From positions 1-8,090 of the forward strand of contig JAGWZD010000080.1 in assembly GCA_018968995.1 (NCBI GenBank): a stretch of 8,090 nt of DNA. Direction: 5' to 3'. Shown here one piece after another: positions 1 through 6,109 of the stretch. The first letter of the stretch is position 1. Each line of letters starts with the position of its first letter. A program made the translations under genes and the position numbers. The notes beneath the pieces are model-generated. The model worked only from the letters and a program-made list of their open reading frames with translations. It was not told the DNA's origin and ran no database searches. The stretch is from Bdellovibrionales bacterium (GTDB taxonomy: Bacteria; Bdellovibrionota; UBA1018).

Positions 1-2
1 GC

Positions 3-356
3 CCTGATGCTCTGGGCGCACCCGGGGGCGATCTACCATGGGGCACTCTCGCGGGTGTTGATCAAGAGGGATGTGGCTACGCCTCGGCTCTTCTCAATTT
101 GAGCGACTCTTTAAATGAAGTCGGCGCCTCCATCACTCAGCTCAACAATTTGAATGCACAGGTTCAAGGTCTCTCAGGAGCCTTTGATAGCGCTTGCCAA
201 ACCGGATGCACCGCCTGCGGGCTAACCTGCACTAGTTGTCCAAAGACGCTCCGTCATCGCAGTTCTTGTGATCGAGATCTACCTACAGCGAATGACCTTG
301 AGGCGTGTGCAGCTGCTGGATTGGTGGCTTTTATGAACACGGTGGGCTGGCAATGA
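3..356 (+). CDS. Cysteine-rich protein, C-terminal part (5' end outside the window)
   Basis: The reading frame is open from the left edge, so this is the last 117 residues of a longer protein. A TTG at 99 is the first start-like codon in the frame, but nothing suggests it is used. The fragment contains eight cysteines. Five of them (fragment residues 65-79) form a compact C-x3-C-x2-C-x3-C-x2-C array, with others at 24, 89 and 102. A polar Asn/Gln/Ser/Leu-rich stretch at about 30-60 before the array looks helical. The even cysteine count suits a disulfide-bonded exported protein, although two CxxC pairs could also bind metal. The stop codon overlaps the start of the next gene (ATGA), and that gene encodes a secreted barrel, which supports an envelope role by inference. 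I do not recognise the family. Confidence is high that it is coding and low on function. Confidence 0.7.
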   Translation, partial: PDALGAPGGDLPWGTLAGVDQEGCGYASALLNLSDSLNEVGASITQLNNLNAQVQGLSGAFDSACQTGCTACGLTCTSCPKTLRHRSSCDRDLPTANDLEACAAAGLVAFMNTVGWQ

Positions 357-1495
357 GGCGATTAGGGCTAGCCGTTAGCTTTTCTGTTTTGCTGACTCTG
401 CCGACGAGTCTTTTGGCAGCGACCTTTGAATTGCGTGATCTGTATCGAGACACCCGAATGAAGGCGATGGGTGGGGCTGGGATTGCGTCAGAGATTGAGG
501 ACCGTGATGCGATTCAGGGGATTTTTACTAACCCAGCTCAAATGGCAGGAAACAGTGATTTTACTTTCCACTATCTGACGGGCGATCTCGGGGCATCTTG
601 GGACACCTATACTTCTATCAATGCGGGTAGAACCGCCTTATCAAATTTCACTTTCAGCAATCTGAATGCTCTGATTGGTAAAAACATCTATGCCAACGGT
701 CAGTACGTCGCCGCTGTTACGGCTCCTCATTTTGGGGCAGCGATTTTGCTCGATGCTCAAGCCGGCTTTTATGCTCAGAATCCTTCCTATCCAGAGTACA
801 CGGTCGCCGTCCAGAGCACCAATGGAGTGCAAGCTGCTTGGGGGACGACGATTGATTTCTCAGGTCCTCGTCAGCGTAGACCCCGAAAAGGGAAGTCCGC
901 TCGTGCAGCTGCTTCTGTCGGCAACGAGATGCGAGTGGGGCTTGGGGGCAAAGTGATGTGGCGCAAGGGTGGATTTAAAGAAGTGCCCTTGTCGACACTA
1001 GTTTCCGCTGATCAAGACTTTTTGAATCAGCTTATGGGAAATTACGAAATCGGCTATGGAGTCGACGCTGGAACTCAGTTTATCAGTACGGTAAGCGAAG
1101 GGTTTAGTTGGTCTCTAGGAGCATCGTATATCAACCTGGGGGACATGAATTTTCGCCGGAGCAACGCCGACACTCAGAGAGGAAATCTAACCGCCGGCGT
1201 AGGAGCAAAGCTTCAGTTAAGAGGACTGACCTCGCTCAGCTTTGCGTATGATCATGCAAATCTAAACCAGGCTGTGGACTGGCGAAAAAGGCAACATTTT
1301 GGGGTGAACTGGGAGCTTCCTGGGATCAGTGTTTTTGGAGGAATCCATCAGACCTACCTTTCGTATGGCGCCTCGTTTGACGCCTGGCTGATTCGGGTGA
1401 CGGCGGCCTCTTATGCCGAAGAACTGGGGGGCTCGGCCTATGAAATGGGTGACCGTCGATACGTGGTGCGTTTGGCGATGCGATTTGCTCTCTAG
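353..1495 (+). CDS. Predicted outer-membrane beta-barrel protein (TraF/PorV/FadL-like style)
   Basis: This encodes a 380-residue secreted protein. The N-terminus is a clear signal peptide: two Arg, a hydrophobic core at residues 4-21, and a likely cleavage after Ala22 or Ala23. Residues 35-62 follow a pattern common in outer-membrane transport-type barrels: a basic residue, then AMGGAGIA, an acidic stretch, then a TNPA motif. The rest alternates polar and aromatic/hydrophobic residues with many glycines, as in beta-hairpins, and the chain ends RFAL. An Arg/Lys-rich stretch at about 173-184 is probably a loop. I chose the ATG at 353 because it places the signal peptide at the extreme N-terminus, has a GGTGGG six bases upstream, and overlaps the previous stop (ATGA). 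A GTG at 305 would add 16 unfitting residues. The substrate is unknown; a structural barrel or a TraF-type protein are alternatives. Confidence 0.78.
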   Translation: MRRLGLAVSFSVLLTLPTSLLAATFELRDLYRDTRMKAMGGAGIASEIEDRDAIQGIFTNPAQMAGNSDFTFHYLTGDLGASWDTYTSINAGRTALSNFTFSNLNALIGKNIYANGQYVAAVTAPHFGAAILLDAQAGFYAQNPSYPEYTVAVQSTNGVQAAWGTTIDFSGPRQRRPRKGKSARAAASVGNEMRVGLGGKVMWRKGGFKEVPLSTLVSADQDFLNQLMGNYEIGYGVDAGTQFISTVSEGFSWSLGASYINLGDMNFRRSNADTQRGNLTAGVGAKLQLRGLTSLSFAYDHANLNQAVDWRKRQHFGVNWELPGISVFGGIHQTYLSYGASFDAWLIRVTAASYAEELGGSAYEMGDRRYVVRLAMRFAL

Positions 1496-1507
1496 CGGTT
1501 GAGTTGC

Positions 1508-1520
1508 GACGCAGAGCGTC
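1508..1520 (+). other. Small GC-rich hairpin downstream of the barrel gene
   Basis: The perfect 5-bp inverted repeat GACGC/GCGTC encloses a 3-base loop, 12 bases after the barrel stop codon. It can be extended by GC/GC with a one-base bulge. No T-tract follows, so it is at best a weak or Rho-assisted end of the upstream operon. Confidence 0.25.
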
Positions 1521-1616
1521 TGCGGTATCTTGCCCCGTACTTCAACTTCTGTTCTGCCAACGGCTCATTCTCCTTGAGTTTGGCCCCGGTCGTCAGTCAA
1601 ACTGTCGACACCAATA

Positions 1617-1625
1617 AAGGGGGAG
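1617..1625 (+). promoter_or_regulatory. Strong Shine-Dalgarno site that fixes a TTG start
   Basis: AAGGGGGAG lies six bases upstream of the TTG at 1632. The reading frame has no ATG or GTG nearby that would preserve the PIN-domain N-terminus, so this purine-rich site decides the start of the PhoH-family gene. Confidence 0.65.
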
Positions 1626-1631
1626 CACCAC

Positions 1632-2969
1632 TTGAGAAAAGCCTTCATCCTCGACACCAACGTTTTGCTTTTCGATCCACAAGCGCTGTTTAAGTTTGGC
1701 AACAACGACATTGTCATTCCGATTGTTGTGCTGGAAGAGATTGATCGCTTCAAACGCGAGATGAGCGAGAACGGACGACACGCTCGTATGTTCTCTCGGC
1801 TGCTCGATGACATGAGAAAAGAAGGCGAGCTCTCCAAAGGCGTTCGGCTGCCGAATGGAGGTTTGCTCACAGTCGAGTTGGGTGGAACAAACCCGCTTCC
1901 CATGGAACTTCCCATGGACAAGGCCGACAATCGAATGCTGGCGTTGGCCATCTCGCTCAAAAAAGAGCAACCCAAGCGTCCAATTCATTTCGTCACAAAA
2001 GACGTCAATCTTCGAATTAAAGCCGATGCTCTTGGAATTATTTCTGAGGACTACGAACCGGAGAGTGTTGAGCCCGAGCAGCTGTATTCCGGAGAAGTGC
2101 AGCTGGATGTGGATGGGCATCTTGTAGACGAGTTCTACGCTCAGAAGCGCTTGCCGTACTCGGGTTCGGTTCGTGAAGCCCGTACCGAGGCGCTGAAAGC
2201 CAATCAATACGTTATCTTAAAAGATTCCGCGAATCCCACTCACACGGCGATGGGGCGCTATAGCAAGGAACTCGACTGCATTGTGCCTCTTTATAAGCCA
2301 GTAGAAGGGCTTTGGGGCATTTTTCCAAAAAATGCGGAACAGTCTTTTGCAATCGATGCCTTGATGAACGATGACATCAAGCTCGTCAGTCTTGTTGGAA
2401 AAGCGGGTACCGGTAAAACGCTCTTAGCGATTGCTGCTGGTCTGGCAAAGACGGTGGATGAGGGGATTTTCCAAAGGTTGCTCGTGTCACGCCCGGTGTT
2501 CCCCTTGGGACGTGACATCGGATTCTTACCTGGAGACATTGAAGAAAAGCTCAACCCTTGGATGCAGCCTATCTATGACAATATCGACTTTCTATTTGGG
2601 GCAACTGGCGCTCGCGGGAAGCGCGGGGCAGGCAAGGGCTGCCAAGAGCTGATCAACCAAGGACTACTCCAGATCGAGCCGCTCACTTACATTCGCGGGC
2701 GTTCCATCCCGCAGCAGTATTTGATTGTCGATGAGTCGCAGAACCTCACGCCTCATGAAATCAAAACCATCATTACTCGTGCAGGTGACAACACCAAGAT
2801 CGTTCTCACGGGCGATAGTTTCCAGATCGATAATCCTTACGTCGACTCTGCAAATAACGGATTGGTATACCTTGTTGAGAAGTTCAAAGAGGAATCCATT
2901 TCCGCCCACATCACCTTGACTAAGGGTGAGCGATCGAAACTTTCCGAGTTGGCTTCGAATCTGCTCTAG
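1632..2969 (+). CDS. PIN-PhoH family ATPase (PhoH2/YlaK type)
   Basis: This 445-residue cytoplasmic protein joins a PIN ribonuclease-like domain to a PhoH P-loop ATPase, the arrangement of PhoH2/YlaK proteins, which are linked to RNA unwinding and cleavage. The PIN domain spans roughly residues 3-140. It starts LDTNVLLFDP and shows candidate metal-binding acids Asp8, Glu35/36, Asp96/Asp99 and Asp124. After a linker, the ATPase domain has Walker A GKAGTGKT (256-263), a Walker B-like LIVDESQN (364-371), a TGD motif (393-395) and a C-terminal KGERSKLSELA segment with a possible arginine finger at Arg434. Length and motif set are typical and look intact, so it is probably active. Translation starts at TTG behind a strong Shine-Dalgarno site. 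Upstream is 136 bases with no confident promoter. The ABC-transporter gene follows after 21 bases and may be co-transcribed, although no functional link is known to me. Confidence 0.93.
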   Translation: MRKAFILDTNVLLFDPQALFKFGNNDIVIPIVVLEEIDRFKREMSENGRHARMFSRLLDDMRKEGELSKGVRLPNGGLLTVELGGTNPLPMELPMDKADNRMLALAISLKKEQPKRPIHFVTKDVNLRIKADALGIISEDYEPESVEPEQLYSGEVQLDVDGHLVDEFYAQKRLPYSGSVREARTEALKANQYVILKDSANPTHTAMGRYSKELDCIVPLYKPVEGLWGIFPKNAEQSFAIDALMNDDIKLVSLVGKAGTGKTLLAIAAGLAKTVDEGIFQRLLVSRPVFPLGRDIGFLPGDIEEKLNPWMQPIYDNIDFLFGATGARGKRGAGKGCQELINQGLLQIEPLTYIRGRSIPQQYLIVDESQNLTPHEIKTIITRAGDNTKIVLTGDSFQIDNPYVDSANNGLVYLVEKFKEESISAHITLTKGERSKLSELASNLL

Positions 2970-2991
2970 GTTCGAACAAGCTTAGATTCGA
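2955..2991 (+). repeat. 8-bp perfect inverted repeat spanning a stop/start junction
   Basis: TCGAATCT (2955-2962) is the exact reverse complement of AGATTCGA (2984-2991), with a 21-base loop that itself contains the palindromes TTCGAA and AAGCTT. The left arm lies in the last codons of the PhoH-family gene, and the right arm touches the A of the next ATG. If it folds in mRNA it would cover the ribosome-binding region of the ABC ATPase, which has no good Shine-Dalgarno site. It could be chance. Confidence 0.35.
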
Positions 2992-3827
2992 TGGTCGAAA
3001 AAATGCCCTCGGCGCTAGTTATTGCTGATTTAAAAAAAGTGTATCACGCCAAGGGACACGCGCCGCTCACTGCTGTGAATGGGGTTTCATTGGAGGTTCG
3101 TGCTGGCGAATGCTTTGGGCTTTTGGGCCCAAACGGGGCCGGCAAATCCACTATCATGAAATGCGCCACCGGTTTCTACGATCCTACCGCAGGACGCGTT
3201 GAAATCGAGGGTGTCAATGTTCATCGAGAGCCCAAGCGCGCGCGACAGGTCCTTGGGGTCTGTTCTCAAGACGACACTCTGGATACGGATTTCACTGTTT
3301 TTGACCAAATGGTTCAATTTGCCTCATTCTTTGGAATTCGGAGGATTGAGGCCGAGCATCGATCCAGGGAACTTCTCGAGCGATTTGGACTTTCCGGAAA
3401 ATCCGATGAGCTAGTGGAAGCTCTGTCGGGAGGGATGCGGCGACGACTTCAAGTAGCCAGGGCTTTGATGAATCGACCGAGGCTTTTGGTGTTGGATGAG
3501 CCTACAACGGGGCTTGATCCTGAGGCTCGCCGCACTCTTTGGGAGATCTTGGTGGAGCAGCGAGCAGGGGGGCTCGCAATTTTATTATCGACCCATTACA
3601 TGGAAGAGGCCGAGAGACTTTGCGATCGCGTGGCAATCATTCATCAAGGAAAAATTCTGGCGTGTGACTCTCCCGAGCAGTTGATCCTGTCTGAGATGGG
3701 TTCACAACTGATTGAAGAAGAGGTTCGTACAGGAGTAAGAATTCAAAGACCCCCTCATCTTGAGGATGTTTATCTGAAGCTGACTGGCGCACCGCTTTCG
3801 CAGTTAGAGGCCAGGAGGTCTCAATGA
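2991..3827 (+). CDS. ABC-2 transporter ATP-binding protein, NodI/DrrA type
   Basis: This 278-residue ATPase powers the membrane protein encoded next, forming a two-gene ABC-2 exporter at the inner membrane. All nucleotide-binding motifs are present: Walker [10 protein letters not shown] (46-54), Q-loop Gln93, signature LSGGM (145-149), Walker B LLVLDE (165-170), D-loop GLD (174-176) and H-loop His202 in STHYMEEAE. The stretch around 88-115, with [12 protein letters not shown] and FFGI, closely resembles NodI-type exporters of lipo-oligosaccharides and relatives. The substrate cannot be read from the sequence, and nothing here suggests nodulation. The start is the first ATG after the PhoH-family stop. 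An in-frame ATG at 3003 is an alternative, and neither has a strong Shine-Dalgarno site. The gene ends in an ATGA overlap with the permease, preceded by a perfect AGGAGG. Confidence 0.93.
   Translation: MVEKMPSALVIADLKKVYHAKGHAPLTAVNGVSLEVRAGECFGLLGPNGAGKSTIMKCATGFYDPTAGRVEIEGVNVHREPKRARQVLGVCSQDDTLDTDFTVFDQMVQFASFFGIRRIEAEHRSRELLERFGLSGKSDELVEALSGGMRRRLQVARALMNRPRLLVLDEPTTGLDPEARRTLWEILVEQRAGGLAILLSTHYMEEAERLCDRVAIIHQGKILACDSPEQLILSEMGSQLIEEEVRTGVRIQRPPHLEDVYLKLTGAPLSQLEARRSQ
3813..3818 (+). promoter_or_regulatory. Consensus Shine-Dalgarno for the permease
   Basis: AGGAGG sits five bases before the permease ATG, inside the last codons of the ATPase gene. Combined with the ATGA overlap, it points to tightly coupled, efficient translation of the permease with its ATPase. 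Confidence 0.75.
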
Positions 3828-4591
3828 GTGCACTGGTTTCTATCTTTACAGTCTGGCTGAGACATTTTGCCGTTTTCAGAAAAAACATAGTCTATGGGAT
3901 GATCACGACCTTTGTTGAGCCACTCTTGTACCTGTTTTCATTTGGGTTCGGCTTAGGCTCAGTGATCGGAACGATCCAGGTAGGGAACGATCATTTAAGC
4001 TATCGCGCCTTTGTATTGGCTGGTCTCGTCGGACAGGCTGTGCTCTTCACCTCATTTTTCGACGGTGCCTACGGCGGATTCGTAAGGATGTATTATCAAC
4101 GAATTTTTCAAGCCATTTCTGTGACCCCAATCACACTGTCTGAGGTACTTTGGGGCGAGCTTTTATGGTGCGCGTCCCGAGGAGTTCTGTCGGCTGCTAC
4201 GGTGTTATTGATGGGATTTCTCATTGGGGACTTCTCGGCCTGGGGCTGCGTTGTAGCGCTTCCAGTGATTTTCCTGGTTTCTTTCTTTTTTGCATCTGTC
4301 GGGATGCTGGTAGCTGCGAGTTCTCAAACGATCGAATCGATTTCTTATCCTCAGTACCTTGCCATTTTTCCGATGTTTTTGTTTTGCGGAGTTTATTTCC
4401 CTTTGGCCCAGCTCCCCCAATGGGCACAGGGTATTGCCGCATTTCTGCCCCTCACGGCCTTGCTATCGGTTGTTCGGTTTTTGCTTCTAGGGTTTGAATG
4501 GGAGTGGTGGTCCCTTCCCATTCTTTTGTTCTGGTTTGTTCTTTTTGTACCCTGGGCGAGATCTGCGATGAGAAAGCGGATGGTGAATTAA
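3824..4591 (+). CDS. ABC-2 transporter permease, NodJ type
   Basis: This 255-residue inner-membrane protein is the channel partner of the upstream ATPase. I see about six hydrophobic segments, near residues 23-48, 61-80, 112-135, 140-165, 177-195 and 229-248. A short amphipathic N-terminus precedes them and a basic C-terminus (RSAMRKRM) follows, as in ABC-2 permeases. The GVYFP followed by QLP at about 189-198 matches the characteristic late motif of NodJ-like permeases. Length is normal for the family and there is no sign of truncation. The start is fixed by AGGAGG and by the four-base overlap with the ATPase stop. The gene ends directly against a hairpin terminator. The substrate is unknown; polysaccharide-like, lipid-linked or drug-like cargo are all possible for this family. 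Confidence 0.9.
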   Translation: MSALVSIFTVWLRHFAVFRKNIVYGMITTFVEPLLYLFSFGFGLGSVIGTIQVGNDHLSYRAFVLAGLVGQAVLFTSFFDGAYGGFVRMYYQRIFQAISVTPITLSEVLWGELLWCASRGVLSAATVLLMGFLIGDFSAWGCVVALPVIFLVSFFFASVGMLVAASSQTIESISYPQYLAIFPMFLFCGVYFPLAQLPQWAQGIAAFLPLTALLSVVRFLLLGFEWEWWSLPILLFWFVLFVPWARSAMRKRMVN

Positions 4592-4622
4592 AAAACCCCA
4601 GCTTCTGCATGAAGCCGGGGTT
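4590..4622 (-). terminator. Intrinsic terminator, best oriented for the minus strand
   Basis: The hairpin is AACCCC-A-GCTTC, loop TGCAT, GAAGC-C-GGGGTT: an 11-bp stem with one A/C mismatch. On the plus strand the stem is preceded by A6 and followed only by TTCT. Read on the minus strand the same A-run becomes a clean T6 tract right after the stem. It should therefore stop transcription of the convergent minus-strand gene well, and stop the ABC operon less strongly. It lies between the two gene ends. Confidence 0.82.
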
Positions 4623-4628
4623 CTACAC

Positions 4629-4675
4629 GATCTGGCCGGGAGAGATTTAGGGGAGAGAGGGGGACCGGCTCGATC
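4629..4675. repeat. Imperfect inverted repeat in the convergent 3' region
   Basis: GATCTGGCCGG (4629-4639) and CCGGCTCGATC (4665-4675) match as an inverted repeat at 9 of 11 positions, around a purine-rich G/A spacer of 25 bases. It lies between the terminator and the stop codon of the minus-strand gene. It may be a 3'-UTR structure or chance. Confidence 0.25.
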
Positions 4676-4693
4676 AAGATGGGGCTGAATCTT

Positions 4694-5056
4694 TTAATCC
4701 GATCCAGCGGGAAGTCCGTTTCGACGACGATTCCATTCCGTCATTTCGAATTCTAAGTGTCGCCGGTAAGAGCGTGCTAGCAGCCTGAGTTCTTGGGTCT
4801 CTGCTTTTTCTTCTAGTGCTTTAAAGAGGTATTTTCCTCGGTTCATCATCTGAAGGCTGAGGGCACCTCGCTCTGAGCGTTCCTGTTGAAACCGAACCAT
4901 TTCTTCAAGAAGTGCGAGTTTGTCCATACCGAGAATGCGAGCCTGATAGGCGTATTCCTCGTCATCGCTGATGAGATGGCGAGCTCTTCGAGCGGACGAA
5001 ATGGGGATGATTTTAGCCTGAGGTTTTTCTTCCAACGTGCTGCTTTGATCCGACAT
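4694..5056 (-). CDS. Small charged helical protein of unknown function
   Basis: I do not recognise this 120-residue protein. It has no cysteine, no signal peptide and no membrane segment, so it is probably cytoplasmic. After a polar N-terminus (1-30), residues 31-112 are dense in Glu, Arg, Leu and Gln with heptad-like spacing, as expected for two or three long helices or a helical bundle. A short Gly/Pro-containing tail follows. I favour the ATG at 5056, where the sequence begins MSDQSSTLEE. A GTG at 5155 would add 33 residues rich in Ser, Pro and Cys that look like untranslated leader, and a 7-bp inverted repeat falls there. No strong Shine-Dalgarno site is visible. It faces away from the msrB group, is monocistronic, and has its own terminator at 4590-4622. 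A regulatory or scaffold role is only a guess. Confidence 0.68.
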   Translation of the reverse strand: MSDQSSTLEEKPQAKIIPISSARRARHLISDDEEYAYQARILGMDKLALLEEMVRFQQERSERGALSLQMMNRGKYLFKALEEKAETQELRLLARSYRRHLEFEMTEWNRRRNGLPAGSD

Positions 5057-5083
5057 AAGTGGTGACGCCCTAGAGCAAGGCGA

Positions 5084-5103
5084 GTGCCAGGCAGCACTGG
5101 CAC
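5084..5103. repeat. 7-bp perfect inverted repeat in the leader of the minus-strand gene
   Basis: GTGCCAG (5084-5090), a 6-base spacer and CTGGCAC (5097-5103) form a perfect hairpin or dyad, 27 bases upstream of the minus-strand ATG at 5056. It could be a protein-binding operator or a leader hairpin. Confidence 0.4.
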
Positions 5104-5152
5104 CCGTGGAGCTCGGAAAATCACGGAGTTGCATGAAGCTGGGGCCAAAAAG

Positions 5153-5199
5153 CACTGTCTAAGCTCTCGACAGTGTCAAGCGGACACATCGTTTGTCCG
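5153..5199. promoter_or_regulatory. Cluster of overlapping inverted repeats in a divergent intergenic region
   Basis: Three pairings overlap here. CACTGTC (5153-5159) pairs with GACAGTG (5169-5175). GTGTC (5173-5177) pairs with GACAC (5183-5187). CGGACA (5181-5186) pairs with TGTCCG (5194-5199). The middle pairing shares bases with both outer ones, so it excludes them, which is the logic of an attenuator or nested operator. A perfect TTGACA -35 hexamer lies on the minus strand at 5179-5174, but no -10 follows at a normal distance. It sits between the divergent starts at 5056 and 5298, so either gene could be the target. This is a candidate regulatory site only. Confidence 0.35.
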
Positions 5200-5297
5200 G
5201 CGAAAGCGTGGCAAACTCGTGGAGAGTTCAAAGACCGTTCAAGTTTTGACGGCTTTAATCCGAAGAGGAAGTGAAGGCCAAAGAGGGAGAAATTGCG

Positions 5298-5669
5298 ATG
5301 AGCCAGATTCCGTTGTTTCTAAGGTCCGAAGACGAGTTGCTAGCCTACTTTAAACGATTCTTAAAAGATAAGCCCAAAGCCGTGCAGTTGAGTGGTGCAA
5401 CGAAGGTGGTTCGAGGGGCGGGCGTGATCGCCGTGTTTCGATTCACGTTGGATGACCGACGGTATAAATTGCTCGGTGATGTGACCCGCGAAGCGATTGA
5501 GGAGTTTGTGGCAATTTCTGAAGAACATGGCTCTCCTTCGATGGCACTGAAACACTTTGAAAAAGAGGGCACTCGCACTTTGATTCTCAGTACTCATCAC
5601 AAGCCCGACGGCTGGCACTGTTTGCCATTCGCAGAGAAGGCCAAGGAGCAGCTTAGCGAAGCCGCCTGA
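5298..5669 (+). CDS. Uncharacterised 123-residue protein coupled to msrB
   Basis: I do not recognise this family. The predicted product is soluble, without signal peptide or membrane segment. An N-terminal helix (about 9-24, EDELLAYFKRF) is followed by a likely beta-rich segment (about 28-58), a helical stretch (63-91), then beta-strand and His/Trp-containing sequence (STHHKPDGWHCLPF, about 98-111). There is a single cysteine, near residue 108. I prefer the ATG at 5298, with a GGGAG-type Shine-Dalgarno about eight bases upstream. A GTG at 5271 would have its purine box too close. The stop overlaps the msrB start as TGATG, so translation is coupled and the two products are probably made together. 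A role in oxidative stress or protein repair is inferred from that context alone. Confidence 0.75.
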   Translation: MSQIPLFLRSEDELLAYFKRFLKDKPKAVQLSGATKVVRGAGVIAVFRFTLDDRRYKLLGDVTREAIEEFVAISEEHGSPSMALKHFEKEGTRTLILSTHHKPDGWHCLPFAEKAKEQLSEAA

Positions 5670-6067
5670 TGGATTGGAAAAATCAGTCAGAAGCGTTCTG
5701 GCGTGAAAGGCTCACGCCAGAGCAGTTCGAAATTCTACGAAAAAAAGGTACCGAGCGCCCATTCTCGGGGCAGCATTGCCAGAGTCACTCTCCGGGAACG
5801 TACCTGTGTGCGGGGTGCGATCAGGAGCTTTTCGTGGCCCATGAAAAATTCGACTCGGGGACGGGCTGGCCGAGCTTTACGCAGCCGCTTCGGCCTGAAG
5901 CCATAGAGACTCACCTCGACCACTCCCATGGCATGGTGCGAGTAGAGGTGTGTTGTGCTCAGTGTGGTGGACATTTGGGGCATGTTTTTGAAGATGGCCC
6001 GGCACCCGCTGGCCTCAGATACTGCATCAATTCGCTCTCATTGAAGCATCGATCTGGGCGACACTGA
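5669..6067 (+). CDS. msrB: Peptide-methionine (R)-S-oxide reductase MsrB
   Basis: MsrB reduces the R-epimer of methionine sulfoxide in proteins back to methionine, with reducing power usually from thioredoxin, in the cytoplasm. The 132-residue protein has the complete single-domain fold: a helical N-terminus (WRERLTPEQFEILRKKGTERPF), the zinc site Cys47/Cys50 and Cys96/Cys99, the SGTGWPSF motif (63-70), HGMVRVEV and GHLGHVF segments, and the catalytic Cys119 in RYCINSLSL. Position 65, which is the resolving cysteine in many MsrBs (SGCGWPSF), is Thr here, so another thiol or direct thioredoxin reduction is needed. Cys37 and Cys95 are extra cysteines that might serve. The ATG overlaps the upstream stop by one base. 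There is no MsrA fusion, and no msrA is in view. Recognition of the family is very secure. Confidence 0.96.
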   Translation: MDWKNQSEAFWRERLTPEQFEILRKKGTERPFSGQHCQSHSPGTYLCAGCDQELFVAHEKFDSGTGWPSFTQPLRPEAIETHLDHSHGMVRVEVCCAQCGGHLGHVFEDGPAPAGLRYCINSLSLKHRSGRH

Positions 6068-6109
6068 TCAGTGGTTGCTGGCTTGAGCGCATCCGATTAG
6101 AACATCAGT

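Noticed and set aside
305..352. GTG at 305 as the start of the barrel protein
   Set aside because: It would add 16 residues, two of them cysteines, in front of a clear signal peptide. The ATG at 353 has the ATGA overlap and a purine box.
1574..1602. TTGAGT and TCAAAC as a promoter for the PhoH-family gene
   Set aside because: The spacing is 17 bases, but the -10 match is poor, so it cannot be told from chance.
1593..2207. Minus-strand open frame of 204 codons opposite the PIN domain
   Set aside because: It is antisense to a clearly recognised PIN-PhoH gene and shows no motif of its own.
5057..5155. GTG at 5155 as the start of the minus-strand small protein
   Set aside because: The added 33 residues are Ser/Pro/Cys-rich and unlike the charged helical body, and a 7-bp hairpin lies in that stretch.
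5174..5179. Perfect minus-strand TTGACA as a sigma-70 promoter
   Set aside because: No -10-like hexamer occurs at 15-19 bases downstream on that strand; kept only as part of the regulatory cluster.
5271..5297. GTG at 5271 as the start of the protein before msrB
   Set aside because: Its purine-rich box is almost adjacent to the codon, while the ATG at 5298 has GGGAG at a normal spacing.
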